Shown: positions 46,460 to 56,757, counted from the first letter of the stretch. The stretch is 64,000 nucleotides of DNA from Magicicada septendecula (GCA_034769895.1 CM068373.1:278708658-278772657); one strand, 5' to 3'. The notes: generated by a model not told the origin, from the letters alone. Made by a program: numbers and translations.

Positions 46460-47254
46460 AATGGAAGTAGGTGCGAATATGTGAATGTAAAAAAAACATG
46501 TAATGAAATTACTGAAACTAAGATTAGACAGGGTTTAATTTAAAAATAATAAAATGTACCCACTTTTTTGAAACCACCAATAATAATTAGGCGAGAGTAA
46601 GTCAATTCAAATTGCTGCTACAAAATTTTCCTTTTGCAACAGGTGTATATTAATCAAGCTGTATTTCACTTTCAACTGCACATTAATATGTAAAACACAG
46701 ATATCTAATATACAAAATATAAAATAAACGCTTTTTTGCCTTGACATACACTCCACAGACTATTGAAAAAGGAACATTTGAAATCACACAAAATTCACAG
46801 CTCATTCAGTCAATCTGTCAATAATTATTTGTTGGCAACATTTTAAAATTCTTTGGCGACAATCTCTACTCTGTGCGACTGTTCGACCACAGACTATTAT
46901 GTTTTTGACATTGGCAGTATGAACGTAAACAAACGACAGACTATTATGTGTTTGACATTGGCAGCATGAACGTACACTAAAATGAAAAAATTATAATTTT
47001 ATTGCCTGGCAACAAAATTATTTTATTTTTAACAATTACCATTGTTTGAAAAAGTTTAAATGAATTTTCAAGTACAAATGAATGTTTAATTTAATTTAAT
47101 TTAATGTATTTGTAACACATATTATATATATATTTTAGCTTTCTGCACTCCTTCTCTATATAAACTTTAACTATGCCAAATCTCACACTCCTCCGTGCGC
47201 GCAATATGCTTAAAAAGGGGTACAAAGTTTTCTCTTCACGTATTAATATATAGA
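46460..47254 (-). other. Helitron 5' non-coding region
   Basis: AT-rich, no gene. Near 47,140-47,254 the sense strand contains ggagtgcag, ggaggagtgtgag, acaaagttt (complement) and the terminal tctatatattaa, which match my memory of insect Helitron 5' ends. Confidence 0.6.
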
Positions 47255-47399
47255 ATATGATCACGATGAGTTATATTCTGAACATTACATTAATGAAGTT
47301 CTAAAGTTCATCATACGCACGCGTTTAATCAAATACGAATTTCTAAATTACAATTTAAAACTCATAAATTTAAGTAACAGATTGTAGTTGTGCTAAAAT

Positions 47400-47665
47400 A
47401 GAACAAGTGGATACATACAAATATTTAGATGGAAAACTCACGTAAACAATATAATGCAGAAACTAGCAAGTTTTTTGAGAAAACTGTATTTTTTAAAAAT
47501 CGTTTGTCCGCAAAATATTGTTAAAAATATTTATTTCACTTTAGTTCATAGAAGATTAACACCTATAATGCTTGTTGGGGCGGTACGTACGTACGTATCA
47601 TATTTGAATCCACTATTAACCTTAGAAAAACATTCGATTACTACTAGCAAGAAATGTAAGTAAGT
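47400..47665 (+). pseudogene. Jockey/CR1-like reverse transcriptase relic
   Basis: The frame reads QVDTYKYLDGKLT and, after stops, the segment FTLVHRRLTPIMLVGAVRTY followed by SYLNPLLTLEK. This is the thumb region of non-LTR reverse transcriptases (vxxYKYLGvxld... LvxsxixYGixxWGG...Y...LLxlQK). It is a short, dead fragment with stops between its parts. Confidence 0.65.
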
Positions 47666-47867
47666 CATTTAGTTTGTTTCACAAAATTAATTATTTGCCG
47701 TAAAGACATTTTTATGTATAATGAACGTTCGACAACTGGGATTATGGGAAAATGAAACATTTTTGATACCTTCAGCTAAAATTGAAATGTATATAAGAAG
47801 TTTATTTATGTTTTTATCCTAGATTTTATATTCGCGTGCGTGCCAACATAAAAAATAAAAACAAAAC

Positions 47868-48722
47868 AATTTTTCTCAAACAATCGGAATATTGGCTAAT
47901 GAATAGAAGGTCAGGTGAATATTTTATCATCCTGCATATTGTTAATAATAATTTTAACAGCGCGAGATGGTTTTATTAACAGAAGTAATTTACTTTATGT
48001 TGTTATTTGTTTGTAAAGAGTATAGCTAGATTTAGTTGCGATGTAAAAGTATTCACGATTTGTTTATTACTAAAAATTGTTAACAATTACCAAAATAATT
48101 TCTTTCATTTGCTATCAGGTGTAGCTGAATGTGAAAGCGTTTGTTTTAATAATTAACAATTTAATACACTTTCACTTGTGAAAAAACTTACTTTTTGTTA
48201 TATCCTCAAACGTACGTTTCGTGGAGATGGAAGGGGGTTGGCGCGGGATTCTGAATTGTATGCGTTGTGTATTATTGTGTCGAATAGTCCGTTGGATTTA
48301 AATTGTAATTGTGTATTATTGTGTCGAATAGTGTGTTGGATTTAAATTGTAATTGTTTTAATATTGAAAATTGTCATAATTGCCAAATATTAGGTTAATT
48401 ATTTTATATTATTAATAGCAACTGTTTATACTACGTATATCTTTGTTGTAATAATTGATGTGAATTAAGGTTAAAAAGAATTATTCAGTTGGTGTTAAAT
48501 TTGAAATATTAAGGATTTATTTTCTAGTATACGTTAGTATTCAGTGTAGACTCTATAAGCGTTCAGTGACTGCACGATAAATATGACACAAGAATTGTTG
48601 GCGATAATAGGTAATCCAGGCTATGAATGATTGTTTTTTATTGAATTAAATATATAACAAGGACGTTAACAAACCATAAATTGTCACTGCTCACAAGTAA
48701 GTGTAGTGACTGTGAATGAAAC
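47868..48722 (+). repeat. Long dispersed repeat C, copy 1
   Basis: It matches 56,075-56,757 in inverted orientation. Shared blocks are ggctaatgaatag/ctaatcattagcc, atcctgcatat/atatgcaggat, ttaacaaaccataaattgtcactgctcac and caggaataggtaa-like. It contains a 43-bp tandem duplication (gtattattgtgtcgaatag at 48,267 and 48,310). No coding motif; the element type is unknown. Confidence 0.65.
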
Positions 48723-49154
48723 GAACATTATAAACTTTAAGAATGAAGAAATTATTATTGTTATTATTATTATTATCATTATCATTATTATTGTTATTAT
48801 TATTATTGTACCACGGCGGGTGGCCGGAACAGACCGCAGGCTTAATGCTTGTCAGGAGGAGGAGAAGTGGAACAAGGAAAATGAACCGTCTCAAATTAAC
48901 ATTATAAGTTTAAATGTTAATTAACTAATTACAAGATTTAATCTAAATGTTCGTGCAATTTTGAAATTTCCACCGCTACAAGTGTCTGTTTAAAAAACTG
49001 TTTTTATGTAATGTTGGTACACATGTTAGTGATAATCATCTAAAATTGTAGCCCTATTTGGTGCATAGTTTAGATTTCACAGCTAATTGAGTAAGTCATC
49101 CTTAAGAGTATTAGATGTTTAATTAAGAAAGTTGTGTTAGTGGTTATAATCACA
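48723..49154. other. No recognisable gene; (TTA)n run
   Basis: An imperfect att/ttg trinucleotide run at about 48,750-48,808 is followed by a short GC-richer patch and unremarkable AT-rich sequence. Confidence 0.6.
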
Positions 49155-49196
49155 AACAGAATTATCACTATTGCACACCACTATAGAAAAATTATT

Positions 49197-49238
49197 CCGA
49201 TTAGCGCTTTCAAGCTTCTCAGCTCATCGTCAGATCGG
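49197..49238 (-). ncRNA. Minimal hammerhead-like motif, left arm
   Basis: Read on minus: CCGAT, CTGACGA, T, GAGCT-GAGA-AGCTT, GAA, AGCGCT, A, ATCGG. Stem I CCGAT/ATCGG is perfect, stem II GAGCT/AGCTT has five pairs with one G-U, and stem III is only AGC/GCT. Position 7 is C here and G in the right arm, the one core site where any base is tolerated. The extra T before stem II is the one departure from the textbook core. Confidence 0.65.
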
Positions 49239-49259
49239 AAATAACCACTCTGATTATTT

Positions 49260-49301
49260 CCGATCTGAGGATGAGCTGAGAAGCTTGAAAGCGCTAATCG
49301 G
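49260..49301 (+). ncRNA. Minimal hammerhead-like motif, right arm
   Basis: CCGAT (49,260-64), CTGAGGA (65-71), T72, GAGCT-GAGA-AGCTT (73-86), GAA (87-89), AGCGCT (90-95), A96, then ATCGG (97-301). Stems I and II close as in the left arm. Expected cleavage would follow A96. Very short stem III types are known from Penelope-like elements and act as dimers. Confidence 0.65.
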
Positions 49302-49644
49302 AATAATTTTTCTGTAGTGCTGTGCAACAGTGATATTTCTGTTTAAGAGTATTAGGCAATTTTTTGTCATTCTAGAATGCAAAATTGAAGAAAATAGTTT
49401 AATTTTTGTATAAACTGTGAGATAAACTGCTCTGTCCTGTAAAAGTTGGTTACAAACTTCAAAGACTGCCCTAATTGAGCTGAATATCGTGGTTATCAGA
49501 CGAAGATTATATTTTTGTGTTCCATGGAATTTCATTGCTAGGCGCAGTCGTAAATAAAGGAGCACGTTTCGGACATTTTATGCAATTTTTATGAAGATAT
49601 TCGTTGAAATACGCTAGATTTACGGAAGAATAATTTATGATAAT

Positions 49645-50035
49645 TGCAGATCGATAATGCGCCTGGACGCACGGCATTGCTTGTTAAGAATTTTTCCAGG
49701 CTAAAGTCAAAAAAAGTCATCATAATGATACGGCAACTGCCGTATTCATCAGATGTGTCCCGACGCGATCTTTCCTCTTCTTAATAGAGATAATTTCCAC
49801 GAAAGGTCAATGTTTCGGGACCGTTGAAGACGTAAAACGAAAATCACTAAGCGAGCTCAAGGCTGTACTAAAAAGTGCATGCTTGGAACATTTTAAAGGC
49901 TGAAAAACGGCTGGCTTAATCGTCTTGCATCGACTAAGACTACTTTAAATCAGGCAGTGGAAGTGTCGATGTATGAAGGCATAATTTTTAAAATAAACAA
50001 GAACTGCATGAACTTTTTGATCAAACCTCGTACAT
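49645..50035 (+). pseudogene. Mariner-type transposase, C-terminal relic
   Basis: Frames read DNAPGRTALLVKNFSR (relatives: DNAPAHTA...), then QLPYSSDVSRRDL (relatives: HPPYSPDLAPxDF), then GTVEDVKRK-like and SELKAVLKSACLEHFKG-like segments, ending in EVSMYEGIIF. These are the second and third catalytic regions of mariner/SETMAR-type DDD transposases, with stops and shifts between. The N-terminal half is absent. Confidence 0.7.
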
Positions 50036-50069
50036 TTTCGCAGATACTCCGTTACACACGTCAATATAT

Positions 50070-51545
50070 ATTGCGACAGTACAACCATATACGGTACTGT
50101 GCATTGCCAAAATAATTAATAAAAATAAGTAAATATATGGTTGATAAACATGATTCAGATTGCAATCTGGATTGTATAAAAAAGGGAACAGCACAGTTCA
50201 TGCATGGACACGCATATCTGGCCACCTGTAGCTAGCTGTGTGTACTTATGTATTTAGTATGTGTGTGTGAAACCTGTCCGTTCCTGAACAGTAACAACCC
50301 CTATTCAAATGATGTTAGATTTTAAGTATTATTTTAATTATAAGAAATATATGTACAATAATGTAAAACAAAATACACCAAAGTGTGTATTTTATAAAGA
50401 TGCACAAATGGTTAAAAAAACCGTGAGAAAGTGACGTAAAGTGAAATTACAATGAATTAAAAAGAGAATAACTCTCTGAATAATTATTATAAAGAAGTAT
50501 GAATTACACATAATAAACATATGAAAATTAGCGATCGATTCAGCATCGTGTAGTGTAAAACAGACTTTGCAATTCGCGAAGATAGGCGAAATTAATGAAT
50601 CGAACAAGAGTGGGAGTAAGGAGGCGTTCGACAAACTCTGACAAGACAAATATTGTTCAGACAAGAGCTTTTGCACGATGTGGCTATAAATGCCAGGTCG
50701 CGCTAATAAAGTTCTCTTCTTCTTCAATCAACCGTTGCCGCAGGAGGCTATGTCAGTCAACAACGCTGTCTCGAATCTACAGTAAGCGTCACAGGATGGA
50801 CTGGAAGTCAAAGCAGAGGTTCTATGGACACACCTACAGCCCATGATGTGAGGAGAGACAACAATTAAGGAGTACATGCAGTGGAATCCTGTACGAGGAC
50901 CCGAGGACCCGAAGGACACGGACCGAGGACCGAGTGGAGGACACGCCGATAATTTACCACATCAAGCGAGGTGATAAAAAGCCATATAATTACCTACAAT
51001 TGAAAGACAATAATTAAAAACTATAATGAGAGACATTCGAACTGTTACTATAAGTAATTACAGTGTAAAGACTGATTGTTTAATTTTGAATAATATTTCA
51101 TTTATGTCAATTAGGATTTGAATATAACGTAAATGTTATAAGATTAATATTTGATTTGAAATTGAAATAATTTAAATTAATTCATATAATCTTTAATGGT
51201 TAAAAATGGATATGCAGTAAAAAAAAAGAATCAAAGTAAGATTAAAGAAAGTGAAATAAAAGTAAATTCATTGTTTAAATAAATTAGTAAGCAATTGCAA
51301 AGATAACCACACTGAATGAGTAAGCCGAGAGCAAAATATTTGATAGTTAAGATTAGATAATAAGATTTCTGTATACCATGTTTAATGTAAATTGTCAACC
51401 AGAAGTCGCGTGCAAAAGATTCGCACAAGCGAAGAATAATGAGTTTTCCTATTTCCGAAATAAGGAAAGATGTTGTTCAATAAATAATGTAAATATTTAA
51501 AAGCGTATTACACATTCTTGTTATTACGATTACACCTAACATCAT
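50070..51545 (+). repeat. LTR-like long repeat, copy 2
   Basis: Same-strand relative of 29,041-30,595, perhaps three quarters identical by eye. It has the TATA box at ~50,685 (tataaatg) and the same downstream gcgctaa block, and ends around gattacacctaacatca. A solo LTR is the best guess; the family's coding part is not in the window. Confidence 0.5.
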
Positions 51546-51686
51546 TGTTATGTTATATAACGTATACTCCAAATTGTGGGGTATAATTGACAGATGCATA
51601 ATTATATTGCATTAATGTGTTAAAAAATATATATATATATATATTAATTTGTGTTAATATACATATATTTTATATTTAATATTTAT

Positions 51687-51990
51687 AATCACTTTACCTT
51701 AAGATATTTTCTCCTTATTTGGAACATGTTTCGAGAACCCCTGTGTTCTCATCCTAAGCCTTCGTGATCTTGCGTCTGGTGAAGTATTTGTGTGTTGGCT
51801 GGACGCTATTTTGGTCTCTGGTATTTTAAAGTGGTATTATTGTGTGTGATTGTGGTGTGTGTATTAGTATTTTGTGTATTTTCGATGTTGAGTGCTTTGA
51901 AACTTGTGTCATGTTTTGTATTGATTTGTATTTGATCAGGTATTAGTTTGTTTTGTGTTTTATGTTTGTATATTTGTATATTATATATAT
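51687..51990 (-). mobile_element. PLE tail, copy 1 (diverged)
   Basis: A direct, diverged copy of the following arm 52,018-52,383: both run taccttaagat/tacctcaagat, acatgtttcg, then the segment cgatgttgagtgctttgaa and tattgatttgtatttg. A hammerhead-like core lies at ~51,721-51,760 (minus) with CTTAGGA in place of CTGANGA, so the core is mutated. Confidence 0.7.
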
Positions 51991-52017
51991 TGTGTGTATA
52001 TATATATATATATATAT

Positions 52018-52383
52018 TACTATAATACTTATAACTATTTTACCTCAAGATGTATTTTTTCCTTTAGGGACATGTTTCGGGAGATCCTGTTCTCCCATCT
52101 TCAACCTTCGCTATCTTGCTTCTGGTGCAGTATTTGTGTGTTGGCTTCTGGATGTTATTATGGTGGTTTGTTGGTCTTTGGTCCTTCAATGTTGCATTAT
52201 TGTGTGTGGTTGTGGTATCTGTTTTTGTATATTGTGTATTTTCGATGTTGAGTGCTTTGAATATTGTGTCATGTTTTGTATTGATTTGTATTTGTTCTGG
52301 TATTAATTTGTTTTGTGTTTTATGTTTGTAAATCTGTAAATTTTCCCAAATGTTCATTAAGGTGCCTTTGTGTGGTATATGTT
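52018..52383 (-). mobile_element. PLE C-terminal coding end plus tail, copy 2
   Basis: On minus it reads HIPHKGTLMNIWENLQIYKH, then LIPEQIQINTKHDTIF, ending in EDGRTGSPETCP. The first segment resembles the region after the GIY-YIG domain of Penelope-like ORFs (PHKGxxMNxxExLxIYK...). The end of the frame overlaps a hammerhead-like core at 52,066-52,107. It forms the left arm of a 366-bp palindrome. Confidence 0.7.
52066..52107 (-). ncRNA. Hammerhead-like motif, copy 2 arm
   Basis: Mirror image of 52,673-52,714, with the same stem II (GGGAGA/TCTCCC), GAA, ACATGT and C before the presumed cut, and the same T for C at the first core position. Confidence 0.5.
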
Positions 52384-52396
52384 TTATTAGTGTTAC

Positions 52397-52762
52397 AACA
52401 TATACCACACAAAGGCACCTTAATGAACATTAGGGAAAATTTACAGATTTACAAACATAAAACACAAAACAAATTAATACCAGAACAAATACAAATCAAT
52501 ACAAAACATGACACAATATTCAAAGCACTCAACATCGAAAATACACAATATACAAAAACAGATACCACAACCACACACAATAATGCAACATTGAAGGACC
52601 AAAGACCAACAAACCACCATAATAACATCCAGAAGCCAACACACAAATACTGCACCAGAAGCAAGATAGCGAAGGTTGAAGATGGGAGAACAGGATCTCC
52701 CGAAACATGTCCCTAAAGGAAAAAATACATCTTGAGGTAAAATAGTTATAAGTATTATAGTA
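52397..52762 (+). mobile_element. PLE C-terminal coding end plus tail, copy 3 (inverted)
   Basis: Inverted copy of 52,018-52,383 across a 13-base spacer (ttattagtgttac). I noticed one mismatch next to the centre (aaatg/taatg) and saw no other. The protein reading is the same up to a W/R difference. Near identity of the arms implies a recent event or gene conversion between the arms. Confidence 0.8.
52673..52714 (+). ncRNA. Hammerhead-like motif, copy 3 arm
   Basis: agg, TTGAAGA, T, GGGAGA-acagga-TCTCCC, GAA, ACATGT, C, cct. Stem II has six perfect pairs and stem I three (agg/cct). The first core base is T where C is expected, which would weaken activity. The mirrored copy at 52,066-52,107 (minus) is identical. 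Confidence 0.5.
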
Positions 52763-52854
52763 TTATATACTATAATATCAAGAAACGGACTGTAGCAGAA
52801 AGTGATTGAAATATATATATATGTATGTATGTATGTATATACTGCCACAGAACG

Positions 52855-53870
52855 TTTGTTAATGGAAGTCTAATAGGGATAATACGGCTATAACACATTC
52901 TCTGACTGTCATATTTATACATGTTATAAATTGATTTTGTTCTTTTTTGTTGTAAAGTAGTTATACGTTTTGAATTAAGGTATGTGTAAAAAAATAAAAT
53001 ATGTCAAAATACCCATAATTTTATACTCTTTCATGTCAAGTACGATATTTGTGAGCGGGTGCGCGTGTGATTGACATTTTATTTAATAACGTCTTTAATA
53101 ATTGGCATTTCTTTTTGAAACTTGGACAGGATATTCTTAGTATTAAAGGCTACATTTAATGAAATAAATTCTTCTTTTAACTCGTTATCTGCAAGAGGGT
53201 AATAAAATTTTTAGATTAAATCTAGACAGGCCTTTGCAGAATCGGACAGAGTTTTAACTTGAAGTCTGTCTATCACAGTGAGCATCTATGACGTGCTAGA
53301 TTTTCCACCAACCAGAAGGTTTAAATTTACTTGAGTCGGTACTCTGCCGAGTACGGATGGGACAGTTCGCTTCGAGGTATTGTCATAAAAGGACGTACTG
53401 ACTGTCGCGAGTTTTTCATGTCAGGACAAGCCTATTTCTATGTGACTTAGTACTTTGGTAGACGATACGAGTTTGTCGTATTCGGATCCAATCGAAGAAC
53501 TCAATTACAATTATAATAGATCTCATTTAGTGCTGTTCGCGCATAGTGGAAGATTTCCGTTTTAGGGACAGTAATGCCAATACGCGGTATTGGTAATTAG
53601 ACGCGAGAACACTTCAAGAAACGGGAGTTTCTGTAAGCTCAACACACAGGATCTATTAGTAACCCATTTATAACCCTGAGATAAATTTTATAAACAATAA
53701 CAGTCGAAGAACCGCAGCGCGTGTGTGTGAGACTAATAGTAGTGAACGACGCGGAAGTCAACGAGCGACGCACGAGGAGTGAACGACAGCGGAGCGCCGG
53801 ATGTCTATAACACTGTTGGAATTCTACGATCGAGTATCGATATATGTAAAACGAACCAAATAGACTCTTT
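52855..53870 (-). repeat. Long dispersed repeat B, copy 2 (inverted)
   Basis: Reverse-complement relative of 30,780-31,830 over its full length; for example gattaaatctagacaggcctt here answers aggcctgtctagatttaatc there. Moderately diverged with indels. Confidence 0.6.
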
Positions 53871-53993
53871 TATTTAAAAGACACTTAAACAGTAAGTAAT
53901 TTTATGAAAAAATTGTTCCTACCTTCAGATATAGACTCTGTGTTGGTCATTTCATCTAACCTATCTATGCAATGATAATTTGTTCGCTGCAAT

Positions 53994-54031
<38 letters not shown>

Positions 54032-54469
54032 ACAATAATACCTCATTATATAGTATTAGAAGAAAATTTTATAGGAAAAATTAAAATCGATTTGTACCGG
54101 TTTTTTTTAATTGAAAATTTTTTGTAACACGTAGTGTACTTCAAAAAGTGGATTAAAAGAATTATAAGTCTAAATCCGCATAAATAGGATTGTTTATAAA
54201 TTAGAATACACTTCACCTCGCCTGATCTGTAAAACTGAACGCCGGGTTTTAGGCCTACTACTGCTGTCTGGAGCATATTCCACAGTTAGGTTTTGCTGTT
54301 ACCGTTAGGTGACTGCTTAGGCACCGTAGCTTCAGGTATCGATTCCGTTTGTGTGTGCACTTGAGTAAATTGACTATTGACCTCTGTTGTTGCTTTGTGA
54401 CGAGTGACCTATCATGACGCGTAAGGAATTTTATGGTCTAGAATGAATCCTTATTTTAGTAGTGACCGC
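53871..54469. other. No recognisable gene
   Basis: AT-rich with an (AT)n array at ~53,999-54,027. The open frame at 54,046-54,276 shows no motif. Confidence 0.55.
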
Positions 54470-54712
54470 CGCACAGTGGGGCCAAATGCTAAAAAGCTAG
54501 CCGAAACATAAAAATCATATATTATCAATATTAAATCGAGTACCCAATGTTTCTGAGGTTGCTGATTGCAAATCTGAAGTAGAATTCTCAAGAAAGCACA
54601 AAATGGCGGATCCAATTTGGCGGCCGGAACGTTAAAAAACTTTTAATAGTAATAAAAATAATAATTATTAGTATTGTTGGTACCTGCACTGTGAACTTAC
54701 TTGTTGTATTTT

Positions 54713-54754
54713 CTCATACGTCGTTTCGGAGTGGTGTTCTCCTTCTTCAGTGAG
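54713..54754 (-). ncRNA. Minimal hammerhead-like motif, best conserved
   Basis: On minus: CTCA, CTGAAGA, A, GGAG-aacacca-CTCC, GAA, ACGACGT, A, TGAG. Stem I CTCA/TGAG and stem II GGAG/CTCC are perfect, and the core CTGANGA...GAA is intact. Only the extra A before stem II departs from the standard layout. Confidence 0.65.
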
Positions 54755-54881
54755 TTTGGATACGGAACATTTGAACATTCAAAATAGTATAAATACCGCA
54801 AACCGAGCGTCAATCATCCATCGAACAAGGAATGTCAACCTGAAGGTAATGAAAACTTCCCTAGCAGATTCCCTATCCAAA

Positions 54882-54926
54882 CTCATTGAAGAAGGAGAAC
54901 ACCACCACTCCGAAACGACGTATGAG
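54882..54926 (+). ncRNA. Hammerhead-like motif, partner arm
   Basis: CTCA, TTGAAGA, A, GGAG-aacaccacca-CTCC, GAA, ACGACGT, A, TGAG. The same stems as its partner, with a loop three bases longer and T for C at the first core position. Confidence 0.55.
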
Positions 54927-56074
54927 AAAATACAACAAGTAAGTTCACAGTGAAATACCAACAATACTAATAATTATTATAGTAGTGAACAAAGAAGTGA
55001 TGAACATTCAAAATAGAATAAAAATAAATTTTCTCGTTTCTGCTTATCTCTGATTACGACTTAAATTCGTAAATAAAAAATTATTTGATCAAACAATTAT
55101 TTTAGAATAGCACAGTCAAGAAAGAATTGTTGGAAAAATATTTTTAAGGTGGTTAATTAAAAATATGAAGTCACTGTTATTTAAAAAATTTATCCTTTGC
55201 GGCACAGAATATATACAAATATTGATTAATAATGTTTACAGTTTACTTTTCTGAGCAGATTGCAGAATATAAATTGTCTAAGTGTTGCTGGTGCTGTTAA
55301 GAGACAATTTAAATACTTTACTGCCAAAACCTCTATATTTAAAAAAAAATAGCAAGTGGAAGTGAGTTTCACGGGAGCCTTCTCATATTGTTGGTACCAC
55401 GCGACTAACATAGCGTTAAACAAATTAACGTTATATGTATTGAGCTTCTTTGAGCTACTGGTTTTTAGTATTGTTCGTTAATGAATAGTATAAGTTTTAC
55501 AATAAAATAGATTTTTCCATCTAACTCTGATTGATTATATTACTTTTTTATTATTAAAAACATATCTGTTACATAAATAATGTAATGCTTTTCACTCGCC
55601 AAACATTTGCAGATACCACTTTGCTTATTTTTAGTTAACTTTCATGAAAAGTATGTAATGTCTCCTTACTTTTAGCTAATGATTCCAGACTTAAAATCGG
55701 ACGATTTTTCGACTTTCTAGGACTTTTAACCTCTGTTACTGTCGACTCACCAATGCGTGTTGAACGTGCTCCTCACGCAAAGGTCACTTTACAATCGTTT
55801 TTTCAGCGTTGACGAGAGGTTTTTTCGACCATTCACATGTACATGCTGAATCTTGGACTGTTACTTTAACCATCCTTATAATTCAAACGACCTAAATAGT
55901 AACTTTATTTTTCGACTTTTGGCCAGCTTTTAGGTGTTTGGCCCCACTGTGCGTCAGTTAAGAAATGTTTAACGAGGAGAGGTTTAGCTATCGTTATGAT
56001 CGGTCATTAAGTAGAGACAAACATTTTACATTTTTTTAAATATCTTCTTCCAATTATTAAAGTTTACAATGTTC

Positions 56075-56757
56075 ATTACACTCACAGCACTAGGAATTAC
56101 CACCTCACCACATATTGTGAGCAGTGACAAGTTAAGGTTTATTAATGTCCTTGCTATATATTTAATTCAACAAAAAACAATATTTCATAAATCCAACTAG
56201 CTCTTATTGCCAACACTTTTGTCACATATTTATTGTGCAGTCACTGAAACCTTATACAGACTATACTAACTTTTTAACATATACTAAAAGAAAAATAATG
56301 AATCATTAGCATTTCGAAATTAATCTCAACTGAAATAATCCTTTTTAACCTTCATTCACATCAATATAATTTCAGTAATTGGAACTAAGATATAGTATTA
56401 ACAATTGTTATTAATAATATAAAATAATTAACCTAATATTTGGCAGTTATGGTAATATTCAACATAAAATCAACACTGTAACTAAATATGATATAACCTT
56501 TGAAAATTAAATGAAATTATTATGATGACTGTTAAAAATTATTAATAGTAAACAAATCATGAATACTTTTACATTACAACTAAGCTATCTATACTCTTTA
56601 CAAATAAAATACAAACAAAAATTAAATTTCTTCCGTTAATGATAGCATTTCGTGTGGTTAAAATTATTAGTAACGATATGCAGGATGATAATGTTATTCA
56701 ACTGACCCACTAATCATTAGCCAAGATTCCCAATGTTTGAGGAAAACAATTTTTATA
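56075..56757 (-). repeat. Long dispersed repeat C, copy 2 (inverted)
   Basis: Inverted relative of 47,868-48,722; gtgagcagtgacaagttaagg here answers taaattgtcactgctcac there. It lacks the 43-bp tandem duplication. Confidence 0.65.

Larger units (their letters stand above)
33789..47254 (-). mobile_element. Helitron, interrupted by a BEL/Pao element
   Basis: The coding strand is minus. The 3' end at 33,789 is CTAG preceded by a 15-base hairpin, and the next flanking base is T, as Helitrons require. The 5' end is probably tctatatattaa at 47,254, followed by the acgtgaagagaaaactttgt stretch that I recall from insect Helitron 5' ends; the preceding base is T instead of the usual A, so this end may be off by a base or two. 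Without the nested BEL element the Helitron is about 5.9 kb, a normal size. It carries Rep (HUH) and Pif1-type helicase segments but has several frameshifts. Confidence 0.82.
49155..49343. repeat. 90-bp palindrome with a hammerhead-like core in each arm
   Basis: Left arm 49,155-49,244 and right arm 49,254-49,343 are inverted copies with a 9-base spacer (ccactctga). The arms are almost identical. Each arm holds one complete minimal hammerhead-like fold (separate entries). I interpret it as two PLE tails head to head. Confidence 0.9.
54656..54982. repeat. Inverted PLE tails, ~105-bp arms
   Basis: Left arm 54,656-54,760 and right arm 54,878-54,982 are inverted copies (attattagtattgttggtac ... 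gtaccaacaatactaataat type), separated by ~117 bp. Each arm contains a hammerhead-like motif. Confidence 0.85.
54470..55953. mobile_element. Non-autonomous DNA transposon with CGCACAGTGGGGCC ends
   Basis: The left end is CGCACAGTGGGGCCAAAtgctaaaaagct. The right end is its inverted partner, ending agcttttaggtgtTTGGCCCCACTGTGCG. The 1.48-kb interior has no transposase. A CAC-type terminus resembles several cut-and-paste superfamilies; I cannot choose one. I could not identify a target duplication. A PLE palindrome (54,656-54,982) lies inside, probably a later insertion. Confidence 0.7.

Noticed and set aside
48691..48894. Poly-asparagine or isoleucine ORF
   Set aside because: It reads through an att/aat microsatellite on both strands.
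29041..51545. The two LTR-like repeats as the ends of one 22-kb element
   Set aside because: They are too diverged compared with the young Gypsy element, and the interval contains a LINE relic, repeat B, a Helitron and a mariner relic in mixed orientations.
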